Shown piece after piece: positions 39,467 to 43,930 of a stretch of 43,930 nucleotides of DNA. The position numbers were made by a program, and so were the translations under genes. Each line of letters starts with the position of its first letter. Within the stretch, counting starts at the first letter, position 1. Location of the stretch: positions 1-43,930 of the forward strand of contig CAMTZM010000020.1 of the NCBI GenBank assembly GCA_947086655.1. The letters run 5' to 3'. The notes under the pieces were generated by a model that was given only the letters and a program-made list of their open reading frames with translations, was not told the DNA's origin and ran no database searches. The DNA comes from an uncultured Eubacteriaceae bacterium (GTDB taxonomy: Bacteria > Bacillota > Clostridia > Lachnospirales > CAG-274).

Positions 39467-40579
39467 ATGGCTGAGTTAAAACTTAAAAATATAGTAAAGA
39501 AATATCCAAATGGGTTTGTAGCTGTTAAGGATTTTAATCTTGATATAGCAGACAAGGAATTTATTATTTTTGTTGGTCCTTCAGGTTGTGGTAAAACTAC
39601 TACATTAAGAATGATTGCCGGACTTGAAGAAATCTCATCAGGAGAACTTTACATAGGCGATAGACTTGTAAATGAAGTTTCCCCAAAAGATAGGGATATC
39701 GCAATGGTTTTCCAGAATTATGCACTTTATCCTCATATGACTGTTTATGATAATATGGCATTCGGTCTTAAATTAAGAAAAGTACCTAAAGCTGAAATTG
39801 ACAAGCGTGTACAAGAAGCCGGAAGAATTCTTGACATAGGACATCTTTTAACAAGAAAACCTAAGGCTCTTTCCGGTGGACAAAGACAGCGTGTAGCTAT
39901 GGGTCGTGCTATTGTGCGTGAGCCAAAGGTTTTCCTCATGGATGAGCCTTTATCAAACCTTGATGCTAAATTAAGGGTACAAATGAGAACTGAAATATCA
40001 AAACTTCATCATAGACTTGCAACTACATTTATATATGTTACACATGACCAAACAGAGGCTATGACACTTGGTACTCGAATCGTTGTTCTTAAAGACGGTA
40101 TTGTACAGCAAGTTGATACACCTCAGAATCTTTATAATAAACCAGATAATCTTTTTGTTGCCGGATTTATAGGTTCACCTCAAATGAACTTTATTAATGC
40201 TAAAGTTGTAAAAAGCGGAAACGATGTTGGTCTTCAATTTGGTGACTATACTATTAAACTTCCTAAAGGAAAAGGCGAGAAAGTTGCTGCCGGAGGTTAT
40301 GTAGGGCAAGAAGTTATTTTAGGTATAAGACCAGAAGATGTACATGACGAACAAACTGTTATTGCTTCTTCTCCTGACAGCGTTGTTGACGCAAAAGTTG
40401 AAGTTACTGAACTTTTAGGTTCAGAAGTAAACCTTTATCTTTCAGTTGCCGGACAAAATGTTATTGCACATGTTGATGCAAGAACATCGGCAAAAGTAAA
40501 TGATAAAATTAAAGTTGCATTTGATGTAAATAGAATACATATTTTTGATAAAAATACTGAATTAGTTATAGCAAATTAA
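39467..40579 (+). CDS. Sugar ABC transporter ATP-binding protein (MsmK/UgpC type)
   Basis: A 370-residue ATPase. Walker A GPSGCGKTTT (about 38-47), Q-loop MVFQNYALYPHMTVYDNM, signature LSGGQRQRVAMGRAI (about 135-149), Walker B VFLMDEPLSNLDAKLR, and the switch His in TYVTHDQTEAM-like THDQTEAM. A C-terminal TOBE/OB region (about 240-370) with GIRPEDV is typical of the MalK/UgpC/MsmK group. These ATPases power uptake of oligosaccharides. No permease or binding protein is adjacent, so it probably serves several transporters in trans, as MsmK does in streptococci. ATG 39467 follows AAGGAGG. Confidence 0.93.
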   Translation: MAELKLKNIVKKYPNGFVAVKDFNLDIADKEFIIFVGPSGCGKTTTLRMIAGLEEISSGELYIGDRLVNEVSPKDRDIAMVFQNYALYPHMTVYDNMAFGLKLRKVPKAEIDKRVQEAGRILDIGHLLTRKPKALSGGQRQRVAMGRAIVREPKVFLMDEPLSNLDAKLRVQMRTEISKLHHRLATTFIYVTHDQTEAMTLGTRIVVLKDGIVQQVDTPQNLYNKPDNLFVAGFIGSPQMNFINAKVVKSGNDVGLQFGDYTIKLPKGKGEKVAAGGYVGQEVILGIRPEDVHDEQTVIASSPDSVVDAKVEVTELLGSEVNLYLSVAGQNVIAHVDARTSAKVNDKIKVAFDVNRIHIFDKNTELVIAN

Positions 40580-40590
40580 TGCTTTTACTA

Positions 40591-40627
40591 AAAAGCCGTT
40601 TTTCATTTATGTGATAACGGCTTTTTT
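40591..40627 (+). terminator. Terminator after the ABC ATPase gene
   Basis: AAAAGCCGTT (40591-40600) pairs with AACGGCTTTT (40616-40625) around a 15-nt loop and continues into TTTTTT. proC begins only 30 bp later. Confidence 0.85.
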
Positions 40628-40658
40628 ATTGACAAAATAGAAAAAAGGAGAAAATAAA

Positions 40659-41456
40659 ATGGATGAAAATATAGTTTTTATTGGTGCCGGAAATATGGCG
40701 GCAGCAATAGCCGAAGGTATTCTGCCTAAATTTAAAGCTGAAAATATAACATTAACAGATATTTCAAAAGACAGACTTAATTACATAAAAGAAAAATTAA
40801 GTGTAAAAACATCTACTGATAATAAAAAAGCCGCTATTTCAGCAGATATATTATTCCTTGCTGTAAAACCAAACGTATATAAAAACATTATTTCAGAAAT
40901 AAAAGATTGTGTTAAAAAAGAGTGTATAATTGTTTCAATAATTGCCGGGCAAAGCATAGAGAAAATAGAAAAACTCTTTGAAAAAGAAGTAAAAATTGTA
41001 CGTGTTATGCCAAATACTCCAGCGCTTGTAGGTGAAGGAATGTCGGCAGCATGTGCCAACAAATTTGTTTCTGATTATGAATTTGACAAAATCATGTATA
41101 TATTAAATCTTATTGGAAAAGCTGAAAAAGTACCCGAATATTTAATGGATATCGTTACAGCTGTAAGCGGTTCATCTCCAGCTTATGTATTTATGTTTAT
41201 TGAGGCTATGGCTGATGCTGCTGTTGAAGGCGGTATGCCACGAAATCAAGCATATAAATTTGCAGCTCAATCTGTTTTGGGAGCAGCAAAAATGGTACTT
41301 GAAACAGGTTTACACCCTGCTGTTTTAAAGGACAATGTTTGCTCTCCAGCCGGAACAACAATAGAAGCCGTTGCCGAACTTGAAAAACTTGGAATGAGAA
41401 ACGCTGTTATAAGCGCTATTCGTGTATGCAGAAAAAAATCTGAATCTCTCACTTAA
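40659..41456 (+). CDS. proC: Pyrroline-5-carboxylate reductase
   Basis: A 265-residue enzyme that reduces pyrroline-5-carboxylate to proline with NAD(P)H. The N-terminal Rossmann motif is FIGAGNMAAAIAEGIL (about 6-21); LAVKPNVYKNI, RVMPNTPALVGEGMSA and the C-terminal dimer/active-site helices TAVSGSSPAYVFMFIEAMAD and DNVCSPAGTTIEAV follow. Length and motifs are normal. ATG 40659 follows AAAAGGAG. Between the upstream terminator and the start there is no room for a full promoter, so it may depend on read-through. Confidence 0.96.
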   Translation: MDENIVFIGAGNMAAAIAEGILPKFKAENITLTDISKDRLNYIKEKLSVKTSTDNKKAAISADILFLAVKPNVYKNIISEIKDCVKKECIIVSIIAGQSIEKIEKLFEKEVKIVRVMPNTPALVGEGMSAACANKFVSDYEFDKIMYILNLIGKAEKVPEYLMDIVTAVSGSSPAYVFMFIEAMADAAVEGGMPRNQAYKFAAQSVLGAAKMVLETGLHPAVLKDNVCSPAGTTIEAVAELEKLGMRNAVISAIRVCRKKSESLT

Positions 41457-41545
41457 AAAATTTAATACTCTTTCGGAAAAAATATATTTTACAAATTATA
41501 TGAACAGTTAACATGTTAATCTTTTTTGCAAATATAAATCAACAT

Positions 41546-41592
41546 AAAAAAATAAAGTATATGTTTAATCTATATATATACTTTATTTTTTT
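41546..41592. terminator. Bidirectional terminator between proC and the kinase gene
   Basis: A perfect 17-bp AT-rich stem: 41546-41562 pairs with 41576-41592, arms AAAAAAATAAAGTATAT and its complement, loop 13 nt. A and T runs at both ends allow termination of both convergent genes. The right arm overlaps the stop codon of the kinase gene. Confidence 0.75.
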
Positions 41593-42266
41593 ATATTTGC
41601 TTTTCCAATAAGTTTTTCATATTTATGCAATTTTTCAAAAACATTTATATATTCCTTTATATCTGTTTCTAATACATTCATTTTTTCTAAATATTCGTTT
41701 GCTAAAAATGAATTATTATCAGTATTTAAAATAAAAAACGTTCTTGCTATATCACATAGAAAAGGTCCGCAGCATGCGCTTGTAAAATCAATTATAACAG
41801 CCGTACCATCTGACTTTATAATTATGTTTTTTGGATGTAAGTCCCCATGACATATATTAGTTCCATCAGGAAGCATATTTATTTGTTTAATAAAATCATG
41901 ATTTTTATTTGAACTTCTGTTTAATATTTTTTTAATAAACTCTTTATATGACAACATATTTTTTGAATGATGGCTTAACATATTACGGTGTAAATCAACA
42001 AAAAGTTCTAACATTTTGTTTTTATTATCTCCATTTAAAAAATGCGACAATGTTTTTCCATAAATCCTTTCATATATTATTCCCTTTCTATTTTGCAAAT
42101 TAATTATTTCAAAAGGCTTTGGAATTGTTATATTGTTTTTATACATTTCAATAGCGTTTTTATACTCTAATTTTATAAATTCTTCAGAACAATCTTCATA
42201 AAAAAGCTTGCATACTTTATCTTTTCCATATTCAATTACTTCTGCCATAGCCCCTTTTCCAATCAT
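41583..42266 (-). CDS. APH-like small-molecule kinase
   Basis: A 227-residue protein of the aminoglycoside/choline kinase-like superfamily. A Gly-rich loop IGKGAMAEVIEYG (2-14) with the Lys in KVCKLFY, the catalytic loop CHGDLHPKN (about 149-157) and the metal-binding VIIDFTSACCGPF (about 166-178) are intact, so it should be an active kinase. The substrate is unknown; such proteins are common in Clostridia and resistance cannot be inferred. ATG 42266 lies about 11 nt after AGAGGAAG. It is downstream of the Ig-repeat gene on the same strand, separated by a strong hairpin. Confidence 0.8.
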   Translation of the reverse strand: MIGKGAMAEVIEYGKDKVCKLFYEDCSEEFIKLEYKNAIEMYKNNITIPKPFEIINLQNRKGIIYERIYGKTLSHFLNGDNKNKMLELFVDLHRNMLSHHSKNMLSYKEFIKKILNRSSNKNHDFIKQINMLPDGTNICHGDLHPKNIIIKSDGTAVIIDFTSACCGPFLCDIARTFFILNTDNNSFLANEYLEKMNVLETDIKEYINVFEKLHKYEKLIGKANIKK

Positions 42267-42328
42267 ATAATATATCTTCCTCTCAAATCATAGATAATAA
42301 AACACTTAAAAATTTCTTTTATATATAG

Positions 42329-42371
42329 AAATACAGAAGTGTTATTATAAAAAATATACACTTCTGTATTT
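42329..42371 (-). terminator. Hairpin downstream of the Ig-repeat gene
   Basis: A perfect 14-bp stem: AAATACAGAAGTGT (42329-42342) pairs with ACACTTCTGTATTT (42358-42371), loop 15 nt. It lies about 80 nt after the Ig-repeat gene stop and 60 nt before the kinase gene. No T run follows, so it could also stabilise the mRNA end. Confidence 0.55.
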
Positions 42372-42452
42372 ATTGTATGTTTTAATTTTTCTAAACCGCT
42401 ATAAAAAGTAAACCACTTATCTAAATTAAAAATTATTATTGTATAATTATAC

Positions 42453-43930
42453 CTAAGCTTCAGTAGTATTATTATTATTTACAGTAAAACTTTGACTTCC
42501 TTTAGTCTCTCCTAAAGTTACCTCAACAGTATATTCTCCGGCTGATGCTGCTGTTTCAGCGCTTTGATCAAGTGTAATTTCAAACTTTGCTGTTGTTCCT
42601 TCTACTGTTACTTCTGATACTGTAAAGCCACTTTCTACTTCTGAACCATCTTTAATTATTGCCTTTTCAACAGCGCTTGCCTCTGTTCCTTCAGGTACTG
42701 TTACTGAAACTTCTACTTTTCCAGTATCTTCTGTATTAGCTAAATCTAAGCTACCTGTTACTGTCACATCAATAACAACAGGCTCTGGCGCACTTTCTAC
42801 TGTAAAGTTTGCATTTCCAGCAGTTTCTCCTACTGTTACCTTTACTGTATATTCTCCGGCTGCTGCGGCTGTTTCTGCATCTGCTTTAAGTGTAATATCG
42901 AATTTTGCTACCGTTTTTTCTACTGTTACTTCTGATATTGTAAAACTTTCTGCTGCGTCTGTATCTTCTTTTTCAATAGTAACTTTAACATCTTCTGTTT
43001 TTGTATTTTCTGGTACTGTTGCTGAAACTGATACTTTATTTGTTTCTTCAGTTGAACCTAATGTTAATTTGCCTTCTGCTGTTACATTAATTTCTACTTC
43101 TGGCGGATTTACAGTTTCTTCTACTGTAAATTTTGCACTTCCAGCAGTTTCTCCTACTGTTACCTTTACTGTATATTCCCCAGCTACTGCGGCTGTTTCT
43201 GCATCTGCTTTAAGTGTAATATCGAATTTTGCTACCGTTTCTTCTACTGTTACTTCTGATACTGTAAAACTTCCTGCTGCGTCTGTACCTTCTTTTTCAA
43301 TAGCAACTTTAACGTCATCTGCTTTTGTATTTTCTGGTACTGTCGCTGAAACTGATACTTTATTTGTTTCTTCAGTTGAACCTAATGTTAATTTGCCCTC
43401 TGCTGTTACATTAACTTCTGCTGCCGGCGGTTTTTCTCCATCATTTACAGTAAAATCAGCTATTGCTGTTTCTTCTCCTAATGTTACCTTTACTGTATAT
43501 TTTCCAGCCGCTGCGGCTGTTTCTGCATTTTCATTAAGTGTAATATTAAATTTAGCTGTTGTTCCATCTACTGTTACTTCTGATATTACAAAGCCATTTT
43601 CTACTGCTGTTTCGTCTTTCTCAACTACTGCCTTAACATCTTCTGCTTTTGTACCATCAGGCACTGTTACTGAAACTTCTACTTTTCCAGTGTCTTCAGC
43701 TCCTAAAGTTAATGAACCTTCTGCTGTTACTTTAAAACCTTCTACTGGTGCTGTTGTAGTACTTTCTACTGGAACATCTATGGATGTTGTAGTTGTTTCT
43801 GTATTATCATCAGAACCTACTGTTGTTGTTTCTGTATTATCATCAGAACCTACTGTTGTTGTTTCTGTATTATCGTCAGAACCTACTGTTGTTGTTTCTG
43901 TATTATCATCAGAACCTACTGTTGTTGTTT
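42453..43930 (-). CDS. Repetitive Ig-like surface protein, 5' end outside window
   Basis: The reading frame stays open to the window edge, so at least 491 C-terminal residues are visible. From N to C: at least four TETTTVGSDDN repeats, a short TTTTSIDVPVEST linker, then four modules of about 105 residues, each with a pattern of VTAEGKLTLG, VSVSATVPENT, FTVSEVTVE, AKFDITL, AGEYTVKVTVGE and FTVE. They look like Ig-type beta-sandwiches of adhesins. Modules 2 and 3 are nearly identical at DNA level, showing recent duplication. The protein ends NNNNTTEA without LPxTG, SLH or dockerin, so any anchor must be N-terminal. The GTG at 43664 is an internal Val codon, not the start. Confidence 0.8.
   Translation of the reverse strand, partial: TTTVGSDDNTETTTVGSDDNTETTTVGSDDNTETTTVGSDDNTETTTTSIDVPVESTTTAPVEGFKVTAEGSLTLGAEDTGKVEVSVTVPDGTKAEDVKAVVEKDETAVENGFVISEVTVDGTTAKFNITLNENAETAAAAGKYTVKVTLGEETAIADFTVNDGEKPPAAEVNVTAEGKLTLGSTEETNKVSVSATVPENTKADDVKVAIEKEGTDAAGSFTVSEVTVEETVAKFDITLKADAETAAVAGEYTVKVTVGETAGSAKFTVEETVNPPEVEINVTAEGKLTLGSTEETNKVSVSATVPENTKTEDVKVTIEKEDTDAAESFTISEVTVEKTVAKFDITLKADAETAAAAGEYTVKVTVGETAGNANFTVESAPEPVVIDVTVTGSLDLANTEDTGKVEVSVTVPEGTEASAVEKAIIKDGSEVESGFTVSEVTVEGTTAKFEITLDQSAETAASAGEYTVEVTLGETKGSQSFTVNNNNTTEA
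42780..43420 (-). repeat. Near-identical tandem copies of about 321 bp (Ig modules 2 and 3)
   Basis: Sequence around 43052-43110 recurs around 43373-43430 with few changes, and the match continues through the whole module. It is a recent tandem duplication and a site where module number may vary by recombination. Confidence 0.75.
43796..43930 (-). repeat. 33-bp tandem repeats coding for an 11-residue Thr-rich unit
   Basis: Four units (43796-43828, 43829-43861, 43862-43894, 43895-43927), and the next begins at the window edge. They are identical except for a silent A/G difference in unit 3. Each encodes T-E-T-T-T-V-G-S-D-D-N (any phase). They continue outside the window. Confidence 0.9.

Noticed and set aside
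40630..40657. TTGACA with a possible -10 ahead of proC
   Set aside because: The implied start of transcription would lie at or beyond the proC start codon and remove its ribosome-binding site.
41583..42266. Aminoglycoside resistance gene
   Set aside because: The kinase motifs are present but the superfamily is broad, and neither sequence nor context points to antibiotics.
43796..43930. CRISPR-like evenly spaced repeats
   Set aside because: The units are contiguous without unique spacers and encode an in-frame Thr-rich peptide.

Overview
The window is a gene-dense, AT-rich stretch of a Firmicutes chromosome. A Clostridia member, perhaps Lachnospirales, seems most likely. The reasons are the low GC content, the strong Shine-Dalgarno sequences, frequent TTG/GTG starts (about ten genes), the L10 leader RNA, the Na+-type F-ATPase c subunit, and surface proteins with SLH, cohesin-like and dockerin modules joined by Thr-rich ETTT linkers. 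No phage, complete IS element, CRISPR array, tRNA or rRNA gene was found.

Layout. (1) 1-5.1 kb, plus strand: rpmG-secE-nusG-rplK-rplA, then an SLH/cohesin surface-protein gene lodged between rplA and the L10 leader, then rplJ-rplL. (2) 5.1-5.38 kb: an intergenic block of stacked hairpins bracketed by two copies of the same terminator. (3) 5.4-12.5 kb, minus strand: a complete ATP synthase operon, atpZ-I-B-E-F-H-A-G-D-C. (4) 12.6-18.8 kb, minus: typA, a MurJ/SpoVB-like flippase, a secreted transglutaminase-dockerin protein and wecB (UDP-GlcNAc 2-epimerase). (5) 19.0-27.5 kb, minus: rpoC, rpoB and plsC, each transcription unit with a recognisable promoter. (6) 27.8-39.1 kb, plus: a secreted phosphodiester glycosidase-like protein, then a nine-gene surface-polysaccharide operon (two GT4 glycosyltransferases, a DUF4330-like protein, a small membrane protein, an O-antigen ligase-like protein, csaB, a small secreted protein, tagA and yitT). 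(7) 39.4-41.5 kb, plus: an MsmK/UgpC-type sugar-ABC ATPase and proC. (8) 41.6-43.9 kb, minus: an APH-like kinase and the C-terminal part of a repetitive surface protein that runs off the window.

How it fits together. WecB supplies UDP-ManNAc, TagA-type transferases add ManNAc to a lipid-linked primer, and CsaB pyruvylates secondary cell-wall polysaccharide, which is the ligand of SLH domains. The window therefore holds much of an anchoring polymer pathway, an SLH protein that could dock on it, and that protein carries a cohesin-like domain; a secreted enzyme here carries a dockerin. I infer a small cell-surface docking system, possibly with its anchor expressed from the ribosomal protein operon.

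The rplL/rpoB adjacency found in most bacteria is broken. Inverting about 5.3-26.7 kb on paper restores rplL-rpoB-rpoC, and the left junction is the hairpin block. A shared inverted repeat (AAATATTGATT ... AATCAATATTT) lies upstream of both the glycosidase gene and the polysaccharide operon and may co-regulate them.
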